Origin: Echiichthys vipera
Lineage: Eukaryota; Chordata; Actinopteri; Perciformes; Trachinidae
Assembly (NCBI GenBank): GCA_963691815.1
Contig: OY829659.1
Span: forward strand, 28,872,170-28,936,169
DNA: 64,000 nucleotides
Direction: 5' to 3'
The notes under the pieces were generated by a model, which was given only the letters and a program-made list of their open reading frames with translations, ran no database searches and was not told the origin of the DNA. A program made the position numbers and the translations under genes. Shown here piece by piece: positions 19,648 through 57,930 of the stretch. Position 1 is the stretch's first letter; every line of letters starts with the position of its first letter.

Positions 19648-21970
19648 CACCACAGCCATCACCACCTCACCAGCACACGGCACAGCTGAATATATGAAGC
19701 ATAAAAATATGCACAGTATGTAAATATTGTAAATTGTGTATTTTTTGTATATAATAAATATTTGGTTTGAAAGAGAAACCGTTGAAATGCTATTTTTCTT
19801 CATTTGCACACATTCCATGAAGCTAGATATGTAGTATGAAGTCCCATTTCATATCATGGTGAAAATAGAGTTTTTTCTCATAAAGTGATATTGACAAAAT
19901 TCTATTCCAGACATTCATTCTACATTTATCTACTATTTTATTCATATATAACACTACTTTTGTGTACCTAAGAATTTGGAAAACTCATTTCAAACACCAA
20001 AACAGTTTTTCCACATGAGTAAAGGTATGTTTTCATAAGAGATATGAAGAATTTGAAAAAGCAGAATTCGGTTTTCAGCTCCTGGGTGAAATAATCTCAT
20101 TACACATTGCTGTAGGACAAATTTGGGCCTTACTATACTTAAAGCTGAGTTTGTTCTCAACCTTTCCATATAAAACACTTATGTATTATGTTATACCAAG
20201 TACCCTTAAAAAAGGAATTTACAAAAGTATGCAAAATCGAGAAAAATAGACTTACACCTCAGAGGGTTAAAAAGGACCAAGGCTGTTGCGTTGGAATCGA
20301 ATTCCGTTGAAAAAGTCTTTCGTCATTGCCTATTCCAGTATATGGTCATTAGTTTGCCTATATTTCCATAGGCCTAACCATCTGGAATCAGTTAACATAA
20401 AACTAAAAGATGCTCTATCAAAGAATTGCACAGGATGCACTATTTCAATTTTACATAATTGTTTTATTTCAATGATAGTGGCTTTGGTGGTCTAGCAATT
20501 GTTCTCATTGATACAAGGTAAGGCACGTAGAGCAGACATTGTACAATGAGAAAAAGAAAAAAAGAATGCCTAAATAGCCTGATAGAATAAAAAACAAAAA
20601 GACAACAAATATGTAAATGTTAAACAGGTGCAAATGGGCAATGAGGTAGATTGATACCTAGTGCAAATTCAAGTTACAGTCAGGGCTTTAAGAGTTTCCT
20701 AGGGTCAGGGTCGGTAGCTTTTCTCGTCATTTGAACTCAGGAAGCTAATGTGGATTGCACCCGTAGGCTTTCTGTCCTGTCCCTCACTGCAAGGTAGCCA
20801 AAAGGATCCTGTGACAGTCAGATGTGCTCTGAGGGCTGCATTTGGCCTGTTTTGCATGTCAAGTAGAGAGCCATTTTGGGATGCAATGGAAAATCTGGAG
20901 TAACCAGACGTTCATAGGCTACATACCATACGCATGGATGTCACAAAGGGTGAAAATAGAGATTAAATGAAATAGCCTACTTTTTAGAAGTCATTTAATT
21001 ATCTACGAGCCTACATGGGGTGTTTCCTGTATTTTAGACCTTAAATTGGGACCCGTGAAAGAAACTGGTAGAGAATAATTGAATCGCTTTTAGCATTGAC
21101 TGAGCATCTGTGCCCTCTTCTCATGATGACTACTTGGTAATACAGATACCTTACCTTAGCCCCTCAGCAGTTAACGCATTTTTGGCTCCTAAGTGCTTAA
21201 AAGATTGAGTAATGATATTTCCAAAACCATTGAACATGCGTTCCTTCCTCCACCATCCCAACATTTGGTATAACTTTGAGGACATCTAGTGGTCAACACT
21301 TGTAATTATGGCACTGCATGTACAGTATACAGACATCCTCAAGTCCCCTTAAAAACTATTTCAGAGATGTTCTGTGTATGACACATTCCATGGGCTATTT
21401 ATTTTATTTTCTTGATCCTGGTTGATCAAACGAATTTATGTGATCAAACAGTTGATACAGTTTAACATATTCCACATTAGGATACTCTTGCACTGTTGCA
21501 CATCATCAGTCTGTGATGTTGAATACATTCCTCAAGTCTGTGAAGAATTATTGTCAGTTTTCCACCTAGGAGAACTAACTTCTGCCTCAGTGTTTTCCTA
21601 CATTTCACAGAATGACTTTAAACAACGACCATACAAGGACCATAAACGTGATGAAGTTGAAGGTCAGTTAACTTGATATTTCAGTAGTCGGACAGGGCTT
21701 GTAAATATATCTAATGTGATATTGTCGTATATCAAATACCAGTCTTGGCCTACAGCTTCAACTGCCTTTATTGGAGATGGCATTTCCAATGTTACAGACT
21801 GACTGATGTTGCTATGCAGTCTCTCTCTCTGGTTACAACATAAATGCTTCTTGCTATCTGAACATGCGACAGATTAGCTTGCTTCACGAGAGCCCTCTGC
21901 TGGTTTGCTCAGGAAGTCCACAGAAACACATTGAAGAGCGGAGGTTATAACTGAGAGAAAATTGCATTTG
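19648..21970. other. Intergenic, nothing recognised
   Basis: AT-rich sequence with only short overlapping frames. No coding family, RNA gene or clear repeat boundary was recognised. Confidence 0.5.
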
Positions 21971-21974
21971 TTTT

Positions 21975-22142
21975 AGGTGTTGTGGGTCAACTCAGCATTT
22001 GGCAAAAGACTGCAGAGTGGCAATTAGATGCATGGAGTGCAAGATAAAGTACAGACCTGGAAAGGAAAACACGGATGCTGACACATTGTCTCATGTGCCC
22101 CTTGACATTTACAAGTATGTGACAGAGTGCACTGAGGAATAG
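21975..22142 (+). pseudogene. Retrotransposon remnant: gag zinc knuckle fused to RNase H end
   Basis: One uninterrupted 55-codon frame reads a CCHC knuckle (CCGSTQHLAKDC) and a following CMEC pair, and then without a break IKYRPGKENTDADTLSHVPLD, the end of a Gypsy-type RNase H, before a stop at 22140-22142. Normally these parts are separated by about 2 kb of protease and reverse transcriptase. A TTTTAG just before the first codon resembles a splice acceptor. This is a deletion or template-switch product; the family could not be named. Confidence 0.65.
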
Positions 22143-22269
22143 TCCCAGGAAGTGGTTGAGGCCACCTGGAACGGGACCAAAGCAGCTCAGGAACAGGTTT
22201 CTGCTCTTGCTCTTGCTTCCAATGTCAACCAAGAACCTCCTGCACACGTTTCAATGTAACTTGGGCTAA

Positions 22270-22812
22270 CTTCTACAGTGAGTTCTCCCACGTTTTTCAA
22301 TGAAAGTGTAACACCGCTGCAGCAGCAAAAGAGAGGGAGATGGCATGGGAGAACATTGCTGCTCGGGTCAATGCCTAAGTTTAAATGTAGTCTTTTGCAA
22401 TCACAATACTATCACAGGAGGAAACTGCTTGAGTGGTAGCCTATTAATTTATTTCATTTAGGTGCATTACCAGAGGGGAGAAGTGCACTTGGCATCAGCT
22501 TAAGATGAAACATAAAAACATTGATCAAACAAGTGAGACCTCGGCACAATTTCATGGGGGTAACTCATTTTGAGCATGTTTTACATTGTAAAGTAAATAT
22601 TAAGTGGCTATTTGACTGTACAGTTGTTTTATTCCCAGGATAATGCTGTTTTCACACATATAAATGTCTTCTCATCTTTATCATGTTCTGTTAATTAATT
22701 AAGCCTATTTAAACTAACACAGACTTCTACTCAGCCAACATAAAGAAAGCAGATGCCTGTAACGGGAGCTGGCCCTAAGCCAGAATTTAGGAAGGCCAGT
22801 GGCTGAGAGAAC

Positions 22813-22880
<68 letters not shown>

Positions 22881-23135
22881 AGCTTATTCATAAAATTTTT
22901 TTTTCCTTTCATGACTTTTTTTTTAACTTTTGTCACAACAGATTCTGATGGTGCTATCTGACTGGTGGAGCCCCCTCATACCACAATAGACCTTGTAACT
23001 GTAAGTAGGCAATACTCTAAAAATTTTGTCAAATAGTAGTTTAAATATACTGAAACGTATCACTCATGTAGGATGAAGAGGAAACTGTATCTGCTGCCTT
23101 TACAGAGGGGGATCCAGAAAGACCTACAGAGGTAA
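22270..23135 (+). pseudogene. Harbinger MYB/SANT-gene remnant
   Basis: The block 22280-22610 matches 57065-57365 inside the intact-ended Harbinger element. It includes the coded segment KCNTAAAAKERE...ENIAARVNA of the MYB-like DNA-binding protein that partners Harbinger transposase, and the intron-like AT-rich stretch after it. Two further exon-like pieces follow after a (TA)n tract: one near 22965-22998, and one near 23072-23130 (DEEETVSAAFTEGDPERPTE), the latter bounded by AG and GT. No transposase and no terminal repeats are attached, so it is a partial copy. Assignment of the last two pieces is inference from order. Confidence 0.6.
22812..22877. repeat. (TA)n microsatellite
   Basis: An almost pure TA run of about 65 bp. 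Confidence 0.95.
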
Positions 23136-23248
23136 CCACCTTCTTGCATTCCCCGGCTATTCCAATTAAACTTCTCCAATATCGTACAATGGTGTGGTCT
23201 TGTTAGTAAATCCTGTGATACAAATTGTACAAAGTTTATGATGTGAAT

Positions 23249-23480
23249 GTTACTGTTACTGCCTTATCTGGTACGTCACCCAGCTAAACACGGACTGTGT
23301 GTTCATGTTCTGTATAAAATGAGAACTGCCCTTAGCTCTGGGTCTATCTCTCTAGCAGCCTGTGTTTGTGTGTGCGCGGAGCACAGTCCTTTTCTTCAGA
23401 AGATGCTGAGAATAAAACCACAGAGAAAAGCTAAAACTTGTTTGGTGTCTAATCTTTGTTGATGGACTTTTCCCATAACA
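23249..23480 (+). mobile_element. Possible solo LTR fragment
   Basis: The stretch has a TGTTACTG start, a TATAAAA-like box near 23312, AATAAA at 23411-23416 and a CATAACA end, the order expected of an LTR promoter, R region and terminus. No target duplication could be found, so the boundaries are tentative. Confidence 0.3.
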
Positions 23481-26322
23481 CTATACGAATTAAACTTTTG
23501 TGTTATAATGGATGCATGGATTTCATTATTTTTGAATACATTTATTTATTTTTCTTTGATAACAAAGAATGCATTAGTTAGTTAGCATTATTAGTTTTTC
23601 TGTTTGTGCAGCATTGGCCAGAATAATGTAATGATCTCAGTGAGTCACAAACTAGAAAAAAATACAATTCTGCATAGCTCAGATCCTGCCTCTGCTATGA
23701 CTAGATGGAAATTCACTGGGTTTTACAAGATTTGTATTTGAAAGACAACATTGTTAACCTGTCAATGTTAAAGATGAATTGGATAGTATTTAAAGACAGG
23801 ACATACACAGACTGAAAATGATGTTCCTAAGGAGAGTCTATACGTTTTTCATGTTCCAGAATGAGAAATGTTAGTGTTAAGGTAAATGATCTTCCTGCTG
23901 TTGCTGGAAAATGTAATATAGCTGCTAGCTGCTTTGTTCATACTAGGGTAAAACCTCAACACTGATGAAAGTAACAAGTCGTTCAGTTACCTCCATACAT
24001 TCTTTTGAGGCTTTTGCATGAATACATAGATGTCTGATAACATGACCAACCATTAACACACAAAATTGACCAAAAGGAAGCTTTGTATTCACATACCCTT
24101 CAATGAGCACTCGCCATAAGTAGACCGTCACCTGAGCGCTGTGGTTTGACAATGTTAATATATCTGTTTGTACAAAGTGTTGAAAAGTTACAAAATACTG
24201 TCTTTAGCTTCCATGGTTTTCATGTTCTGTGGATTAAGATGCTCTCTAACTGATAAGACCAACTGAATCTGACTCAGAGGCATCAGAGTGATGAAATGAG
24301 TTCTGGATAATTGATGTGCTAGAGCACTCTAGATGTTTATCAGTCTGCAGTGAAGCAATGTACTATCTCCAGTTTTTGGCCAAGATTCTGATTATTACAA
24401 ATTATCTGGATTACCAGCGTCCTTTTAATATAAGAAAGCACCAAACCCCAATGATCAGTGCTCTTTTCCTATACAGCTCTCAGCTGCGCAGTCACTACTG
24501 TCCAGTTTACATTGGCTGCTTCCACAAGATATTTGAAACAGGAACACCCTGGTGGAACCTCATCGGGTTTTACAGTGGATTTGACATAAAATCTCAGTGA
24601 ATGTCGAAGCTTTAAGGAACTGATGAAAACACCAAAGATGAGTTGACTTGAGACAAATAAGGTAAGGGCAGATTACACCAGATTAACTGTGCTCTGATGA
24701 TTTCAGGCAAAATATAATATGCAGTGTTAAATACTCTACGGTGTTTTCAAGACAAGATGTCATCCATTGTGAAAGCTGATAATGTTCTGCAGGACAGATT
24801 GTTGAAGGCACACTTACAGTTTTGAAGCTAGTGTGAAATAATGTTTGTGATGACAGACCTCTGTGGAGAGGAAAATACATGAGGGTGGATTTTCAAATTG
24901 TCAGAAGAGAGTAACCAAAAGTGCCTCTTGTGTTTTGTACTTGATCTAAAATGAGATGTTTGCTCAAAACTGACACTGCTACATCATTTCCATCTTATAT
25001 TCCATATTCACAGGATCATTGTGTCTTCTGTCTGGTTCAAACTGCAGCAAGCCCGTTACATATACTGCTGTCCATATGGAAGATGGAACAGCTAGGACCG
25101 GCTAAGCCCTCGAAACTCTGTGAACTTTGCTTTCTTTTTCTTTGCTCTCTTTATGTGGTTGGAGTGTTGTGACCAGGAACCAAAGTTCGGGGATCAGGTA
25201 GGAGGCCGGCAGCAGCTCGCAGCCCCACCGAGCAGATTGCCTGCTGCTGTGCTGACTGAGGACTGCCGCAAACAAAGCATGAAAAGTGTGGATTCTGGGG
25301 GCCAAGGGCCCGTGAGGTGGGCTCTGCACTCCCCGACCGGCCAGGGGAGAAAGGAATGGCTCAGTCAGCAGGTCAGGGCCACTGGAGCGATGAAAAGATA
25401 ATCCCCCCCACACACACACACTGCCGCTGGACCTCATGCGGCGTCAAGCCATTTGTGAGCAGTGACACAGCCAGATTGGGCCGAAAGGATATGAGTGGGA
25501 AACTTCAAAACCTGCTCATGTTTCTGCGAACGTGAAAGGATTTGTATAACACATTCAAATTTGATGGACTTTCCCATGTTCACTCTGGACAGGCCTTTTT
25601 GTTGACATGTTCAAATAATGAATCTCTTATGTTTAGGATCACCCCCCATCCCCCCACTCCCCCACCCCCTGCTCCTGAGTCCTGTTTCTAGTTGTCAGGT
25701 AGGGATGCTGTGCGGACCATTCCACCGCCTGTCCCAAGCTTATGGAGAACCGCTGACTCGCTGCCTTCCAGGAACCAGGGTGAGTGGTTCTACTTGTCGT
25801 AGAGCAATGGTCTGCCTTTTTACCTCAAGCTGTCAGGAACAACTCCGTCTGCTGTCAGAGCTAGAGGCGCTTACTACAAACTGTAATTACTCCTTTAATC
25901 TAGCTGTTTCCTCAGGACTGAAACTCCGTATCTGTGACTGACAACGATTGTGTCATACCCAATTTTCAAAGGACAATGAGATGCGCACACAGAGATAAGC
26001 CAGTCTGCTTGATGAAATGACTGCAGTTATTAGTACCGTATCCAGCACCAACTCTTAGAACTTTGCTGCCAAAGCTGCTGGTGTTTAAAGATGATTCCAT
26101 GTGCTTTGATTCTGGTTGGCAAGCATATGACAGATGTTCCTCTGAAGTCCAAACTGTTACGCGATAACTAAAATCTTCTGGGAATATCTTGAGTTTTTCT
26201 CTCAATGATAATAATAATGAAATATATGATGGATCACTTTCTGTTTTTTGTTTTCTGAAGTGACAAATGGAGTGCATAGACTGGATTTCTTACATTAAGT
26301 GCAAATTCCTGCTCTGTTTCAG
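23481..26322. other. Upstream region of the ZP-domain gene, nothing recognised
   Basis: No protein family or repeat was recognised. A non-coding first exon of the downstream gene is expected here because the start-codon exon has a good acceptor (TGTTTCAG at 26315-26322), but its place cannot be fixed by eye. Confidence 0.45.
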
Positions 26323-26330
26323 GTGCTGAA

Positions 26331-50922
<24,592 letters not shown>

Positions 50923-51640
50923 GCACCTGAACTCAACCCATTGCAGACACTCCACAACTGACAATGCTCAGAGAGGGGCAAACAACATGATGTCGTAGTA
51001 GTAATTTCAATGGAGAAAAAAAGCTATATGTTGATTTAGGTCTGTACAATCGGCATTAGTGTAGAAGTAAAGCAGGGCTTTTTATATGTTGTTCTGTACT
51101 TTGTGTTTCAACCATGTGGCAGGCTAGTCTTCAACCTGCATGTTATTCTTTGTCATGCAGCTCTGGTCCACATAGCAGGGACACTAATAACTTAATTCAA
51201 TACCTCAGCTATACAGCTCTCAATTGCCAGATATAGGATCAATTACAAGGCTTATGGTACTTTGTAATACTGCATAATCTGTTGGTTAACGTGCTGAAAT
51301 GTAAGAAACTTTATTGAAAATATAACTTGAGAGAATCAGACTCTACTGTATAAAATTACTGTATAAAAGTTAAAGTGGTTAAGTGAACTAACAGAGAGCA
51401 TCAGGCTGAGATGTTAAGCTTAAAGATTTCTTCACATAAATTATGACTTTAAAGTATATTTATATAATAATTTGAATAAAACTTTAATTTTCTAATATTG
51501 CTACATATTAAAGAGGTATTCTTATGATGAATCAATTGACAGGTCTGTTCTACCTAAATATGTACTTCACTCACTCTTGAAATAGTTTATGCAATGTGGC
51601 AGCAATAAAATTGTTACATTTCATTTGTACATGTACTCAA
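50923..51640 (+). other. zpld1 3' untranslated region (inferred)
   Basis: Non-coding, AT-rich. Polyadenylation signals AATAAA at 51475-51480 and 51604-51609 are the plausible transcript ends. Confidence 0.55.
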
Positions 51641-53220
51641 TGTAATTGTGTATAACTTACCCAAACTGTTGAATGCAATTGATGATCTTTTGATGAAATG
51701 TACAAAATGTGTACAATTGTACATATTGCAAATATTGCACTTTGATTTCTAAACATACAGTATGAATTTCCTCATAAAGCAGACTGCAGACTTTTTACTA
51801 ATACTGACGTAAAATCAATTAGTCTTTGCAGATAAATGGTAAATGGACTTCATACCACAATTACACACCCATGCGCAGTGGACAACCCGCTCTACCTCTG
51901 ATCCACAGCCGCCCCCTATAGAGACCAGATACTTGAAAGATAATGCTGTATGCTATGAGCTCTGTGCTTTATTGCATTGCCTTTGATGTCTTCTAGCCTG
52001 TTTAGGCAGACATTAACTGCAAACACAAACACATTCATATCTATCTTTACCTGAAAAGCATGCACAGAAAGTGACAGTGCTTTTCTCAACTCCGAGTAAG
52101 GCCCTTAGGCTGCATACTTTCATCAATAGGGCAACCTATTTTGTCTGAGGGATGAAACCTAGGAACAAATCATTCCACAAATCACTCACTGCTTTGTGCA
52201 AAGAACAAACATGACCAAAATAAACTTTTAACAAGAGCAGGTATGTCCTTAAAGTACAAAACCTATTGATTGTCATTGCATTCCAAAATGACCCTTCTGA
52301 TCTGATGGCTATTGTTCTGTTAATGCCTTCCAAATGACCCATCTGACCAAAAACTATTGATAGCTATAAAAAAAAAAATGCAGGAGAACTTGGAAGTGTA
52401 TAGTTTCTATCTGAAATGGTGATTTGTTAAAGTAAGGCCAAATCATAAAGGAAAAGACTGTGCTTGAGTTTCGTACAGTTACATTCACCAACAGTTACTC
52501 AAAAATACAGTTTATCAACTCGCAGATGCTCTCAGTTAAAATATGTTCTCTTTGTATTCAAAACGTATTGGCACATATAACCACATGTTTATTCATTACT
52601 TTTTGTTATTGAGTACCCAATATACAGTATTATCAGATGTTATTGGGGTTTACAAACTTAAAACAATAGAATGAGGAGTCCCTGCATAAGCAATCCAAAT
52701 ATCTAAAGATTTCTTTCTGGCTTCATAATCTTATAGTATGAATCATGGACATTGCAACTATTAATATCTGATGATGAGGCAATAGCTGCTTAAGAAAGTA
52801 GCTCATGAATTGCAAAGTGGTGAGAGGATGGATTAGACTGTCTTGCTGGATAAATTGTTTTTCTTCTCATCTCTCCCCGTATTCTGTTCATTTCATTACA
52901 TTTTTTATTGTCCTGCATTAATATCACAGTTAATATGTGTTTATGCTGTTCTGAGTTGATGGTGTAAAACTAGTCACAAAGAATAAGAGCTAATGACAGT
53001 CTTATGCTAAAAAGCCATTTAATATAAGACAAAACATTTTCAAAACCATCTGATCCTGCTATGCGACCAAAGAATGCATCAGCTGCCTGTTAAAGGTCAC
53101 GATTAATGTCACATAAGGGATGTTTCTTGTAGTGTCTGAAAACATACATGACTTTTGAGTTATGTAAGCGCAGATTCGGAACCTGTTGTGTCTGAGGGAA
53201 GAGAAGTGACAGTTGACGGC
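51641..53220. other. Intergenic, nothing recognised
   Basis: AT-rich, no gene, RNA or bounded repeat identified. Confidence 0.45.
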
Positions 53221-53623
53221 CTTAAACACTAATGTTTACACCAAACACGAATGACGTGAATACAATCGCTTCAGGCGCTTTTAGCGCGTCGCTTGCTCAC
53301 ATTTGTCACATTTTTGATCATCGCATTTGCATGCGAGTCGCTCAGGAGGCCGTTTGACCAAGGAGAAAGAGGCCCTACCAGGGAGCAGGGCCTCTTTTCT
53401 CCCCTGAGATTGACCCTCTTGCTGATTGGATATAGCTCTCAGCGGGATGTGACGCGTGATCGTACAGACGCCACAACCACACGGCGAAGTAGAGCAGACA
53501 CCTTTATCCAGTGGTGTAGAGGAACGCAGCACAGAAAATGATCTGTGCACGGATTCTGGATTGAATTTACAACCTGTGGTCCTTTGCTGCATGCTCCAGA
53601 CCACTCTCTCTCTCTTTCCCATT

Positions 53624-53637
53624 TACACACACACACA

Positions 53638-53680
<43 letters not shown>
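53624..53680. repeat. (AC)n microsatellite
   Basis: CA/AC run with one G interruption. Confidence 0.95.
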
Positions 53681-53681
<1 letters not shown>

Positions 53682-54386
53682 GTACTGCAGCGGGGTGACA
53701 GCCTGTCTGTCAACAAACACTTTTACAGCGCCTCCAATCTTTAAGGTGGAGTGTTTTCTTCCATGTTACTTGTACATAAGTTGAAATTGTGAATCATACG
53801 GGCCACCTTAAATCAAACTACATCTATTCTGTATTTCTCTGGAGGAAAAATGCGCCACTGTATCACTGATCAGCTGTTCACCGGCGATCCAAACCCATTC
53901 AGAGTGATACGTCACCTCAAGAGTCTCCTAAATCCCTCTGGGGCCTTTTTTTGTAATAGAAACTGGGCGAGTGAACGGCCATTTGAGAAGGCGTAGACTG
54001 GAACTATCCGGGAGGCCGCTCTACAGGGCTACTGGAAACACACCTAGTAGTGGCTTTGGTGAGCACGGTGAGCTCCTGGATGTATCATGGAGAACAGAGG
54101 ACTTTTACCGCAATCTCAATGCTGATTGGCTGTCGCAGCGAGATGTCGCCTGAAAAGTTCAATATTTTTGACTTTATTCGCATCGCTTCAGACGCTTCAT
54201 TAGTGCAGCGTCTTGTCACGCCAGACACTCCATTCAGGCAGCCTCCGCCTGAATCGCTTGTCTTCGCGCCATTTACATTGATTTGTTGTCCATAAGACAT
54301 GCTTGATAGAAGTATGTGATGGCAGTTTAAAAAAGCCAGAGGTTATAGCCTCCATTACATTATTTTTTAAAAGGGCCCTATTATGC

Positions 54387-54391
54387 TTTTT

Positions 54392-54422
<31 letters not shown>

Positions 54423-54424
54423 GG
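54387..54424. repeat. Poly(T)15-poly(G)23 homopolymer junction
   Basis: Two adjoining homopolymers; the exact length is probably unreliable in the assembly. Confidence 0.9.
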
Positions 54425-57039
54425 TTCTTCTCTTTAAGTACATTATACAGTTTGTTTGTGCATGTAAAGGGTGTTCTAAGTAAAACACGATATTTCATGC
54501 CAAACAGAGTTTTCTCCATGGTTGTCTCTCCCTCAGGCAGGACTTCTCTTCACCTGCCTGAAACGCTTCGTTAGCATTTTCGTTTTTACTTCCATTTCAA
54601 CTAGTAGGTCATTCCTTGACCTAGAATGCCTGTCTGTGCCCTCTTACTAGTAAGCACGCCCTCAAACAGACTCTGGTTGATTCAATGAAGAAGTGCCTAA
54701 AACTGCAGTTCTCTGAGTGTCCACTATAGGGGCAGGTTTCATAATAGAGCAATTTCTCATTGACCCCCATGTTAAACGGGCCGGGCCGTTTGCACAGCAT
54801 CATTAAACCTGTTTAAGGCCTGGGACAAACAAACATTCTTGTCTGTATGTTCAGGTCATATCTCCATGACAACACTGAGGGGGGTGAATTTTTTTGGACC
54901 AGGCTAGTTTTTATTTAATTGGAGGTTAAAGTTTATGAATAATTAGGGGTGTGGCCGCTTGAGTGACAGTTTGCCTCTGGCCCTCAATTCTCGTCAGAGG
55001 CTAGTTTTCAGGATTAGCATCATTAGCATGCAAACTCCGTCATCTGGACATGGACTGCGGTCATTTGTGTGCTGGTGTTTCCATAAGTGACAAGATGGTT
55101 TGGTCTTAGATCAACTGTACAAACAGATGGTGTAGGAGCACACCATGTTAACGTTAGCTCTGTTTTGCTAATTAAATAGCTGCTCTAGCACCATTGCAAT
55201 ATAGCCTACTATCTATGGCTCATGCACTAAATGCTAATCTGGAGCAGCGGGAGGATTCGGGCTGTGAGGGTCTGTGTTTTTCAGTCTATGAGCATGGTAC
55301 TGTGTTGAATATCAGTTTAAATCAGAGATCATAAATGCTGCCTGCACTTCACTCCCGGAGCCGGTGTAATCTCTGCTAGAGACACGGGACTGCATGTACT
55401 CAACTCTGCTGCCCGGATGTCTCTACCCTCTAAAAAATCCTGGTCCCGTTACAAATTTCTTAAAAATGACTCCCAGTCCCGAAAAAAAATCTCATTGCTG
55501 ACGCCCACTCTCATTTATCTTTCGAGTGTTCTTTTAGCCTAGAAAACGTCAGCCAGATGGACGTATCTCCCTCCTCCCAACGTCACATTCATGCCCTTTT
55601 TCAGTTAGAGTAAATGAGAAGGATTCAAAGTCGGACAAGATGGAGACTCCCATAGGCGAGTATTATTGGATGTTAGCTCTGTTGTCATGTACTCCGATTC
55701 TTATCAGAGATGGAAAACCAGTGGATTAACTTTATTTTTTAGGATTTTGTCACTTGTATTTTTGTCTTAAATGTCCTCACAATGACTGTAACCTTCCCAA
55801 CAAGGGTTCAGTAACTTTATCTTACACAGTCACTTCACAACTGAAGCTCAGGATGGATCTGTAACTGTTACCAGCTGTCTTTGGGCAAACTTCCAATTTG
55901 GAAGCTGTAATTCAGACATTTTTATGCTGTTTTGGTGTTTATTTAGGGGGTTAACCTAGTGTAGCTAGCTATGGACCTTTTCAACGGAATTCCATTGCTA
56001 GGCAACAGTTTTGGTCTTTGATAACTTCCTGTAAGCTGATGTCATCCACATATAACAGGAAATCAACTATGACTGTTTTGGAATGTTTATGTTGACATCT
56101 TTGAAATGGTGTCTTCAGCTGCTGAGGTAACTGAATACATTTATAGTAATGGGCGAAACATTTCTGACACAGACCCTAAACGGTTGACCAATCACAGCAC
56201 AACAGACCAGCCGACCAATCAGAGCACACTGGGCTTTTCAAGAGGGGAGCAGAAGCTTAGACAGAGCATTTCACAGAGGTGCTGCTGCAGCAATGAGCAA
56301 GATTAGAAATATGTGTTTATTGATGATCAAAGCATGTAAACCTACGGCCGACCCGAAAAATAAATATATGACCATGATTCACAAAGAGATTAGATATAAT
56401 ACCCTTACATTAGATTGGACGAATATTAGTCTTGGGCTTATCAGATGGGCACAAAAACACCACTCTAAATTAATGGAATGTATCCCTGTAACTGCTGGAG
56501 GTTCACCATAACAACTTACCAGGTCAATGTGTTCACACTTGTATTTGCTGCTCCCAACTGGCAGAGGAACAAATCTGTTATTGCAGAGTGTTACAGTAAC
56601 TTATTGAGCTTTGATGGAGGTTTGTTCTCATAATTTGAGTTATGTTTTTTACTCAAAGGAACTTCAAAACATTGTCTAATCCACTGAAAACAGCATACAT
56701 GGCACACACGATCTGAAGTAAACCTGCTCTCAAGGCACAGCAGACGAGAAAAGGGGGGACACCACCAACAGGACACCAGGGGTCCGTTTCACAAAGCAGG
56801 TTCAACAAACTCTGAGTCTAACCCTGAACTCTGAGTTGTTCTACTCTGAGATAGGAAACTCTGAGTTTTCAGTTCCAGAACAGCAGATTTGTGTTTGGTT
56901 GATCAGCTCAGAGTAGTCTGACCTGGAGTTAAGCGCGTGCACCACAAGTAAAAAAAGACAGCATCAATGAAGCCCTGATTCGACGAGTCACCATAGCAAC
57001 AGGGAAGGGGAGGGCTACGCTACAACTGGAACTGTAAAT

Positions 57040-57165
57040 ATTAATGCGCTCATACGGAGAGTTTGAGCATGTTTTTCACCGAAAGTGTAACACCGCTGCA
57101 GCAGCAAAAGAGAGGGAGACGGTGCGGGAGGACATTGCTGCTCGGGTCAGTGCGTAAGTTTAAGT
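57040..57165 (+). pseudogene. Harbinger MYB/SANT-like protein, first exon
   Basis: The frame reads LMRSYGEFEHVFHRKCNTAA and then AAKERETVREDIAARVSA before GTAAG-like sequence at about 57157. This is the trihelix-like DNA-binding segment of the Harbinger accessory protein, which brings the transposase to the element ends. Downstream exons are not present between here and the transposase remnants, so the gene is truncated. A second copy of this exon and its intron occurs at 22280-22610. Confidence 0.75.
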
Positions 57166-57329
57166 TTAGTCCTGTTGCAATCACAGTAATATCACAGGGG
57201 GAACTGCTTGAGTGGTAGCCTATTAATTTATTTAATTTAGGTGCTTCACACGGGGGAGAAGCGCACTTAGCAGCAACTTAAGATGAAACATAAAAACATT
57301 GTTCAAACAGGTAAAACATCGGCACAATC

Positions 57330-57900
57330 TCATTGTGAGCATGTTTTACATTGTAAAGTAAATATTACCGTAAGTGGCTGTTTTATATGTTGTACAAAAA
57401 ACTCCCATTTGCAAAAAAAACGCACCGCAACACACAAAATCTGCTGGGATGTGAGAGCATGACTTTGGTTGTTAATGTTGGAAATGTAAGGACGGATGAG
57501 GTTGTGTATGTAAATTATGGACTGTGACATGAAACGGTGTTGTGGCGTATTCAGAACCCTTGCCGTGAAATGCACCCCCTCGCATTATAGATGATATTCT
57601 GGATCAGAAGGCTATATAGGAGTAGTTTATATACCGGTAACCCAATTAAAAGCACACACTTTTGAACCTATGAATTGCAAGAAAAGCTGGGATTATTTTA
57701 GGGAAAGGTTAAGTCAAATACATTCAACTTGCTCAAAAGATCCATTTCATTCATTTTGTAATTATGGCTGCAGTATATTAAGGACGTCTATGCGTGGTCT
57801 GATAATCATCTCCCGACGAATATTTAATTCTCTGTACAGTAATGCTGCACCTTCATCCACGGGATCGTTATCAAAAGGACATGCCATGGTAGTGAAATAG
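57330..57900 (-). pseudogene. Harbinger transposase N-terminal exon, copy A (broken)
   Basis: On the minus strand 57840-57900 reads the start (MACPFDNDPVDEGAALL-like, in shifting frames). After about 230 bp of unrelated sequence, 57575-57330 reads SQSIIYIHNLIRPYISNINN and SHALTSQQILCVAVRFF. These are the N-terminal helices of HARBI1-type transposases. The intervening block includes the CCTTGCCGTGAAATGCACCC motif at about 57558 that is shared with the element near 6838, which suggests an insertion here. Confidence 0.75.
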
Positions 57901-57930
57901 TCACCACCTAATATCACTTCCAATGTAGGC

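Larger units (their letters stand above)
53221..56779. other. Intergenic with MITE-like remnants and simple repeats
   Basis: GCTTCAGGCGCTTTTAGCGC near 53269 and CATCGCTTCAGACGCTTCAT near 54181 look like related MITE pieces. AAGGGCCCTATTATGCTTTT at 54371 is a familiar fish MITE start. (AC)n lies at 53624-53680 and T15/G23 at 54387-54424. No gene was found. Confidence 0.45.

Noticed and set aside
25102..25437. Overlapping frames on both strands in the zpld1 upstream region
   Set aside because: Open on both strands because of locally GC-rich sequence; no domain, no splice context.
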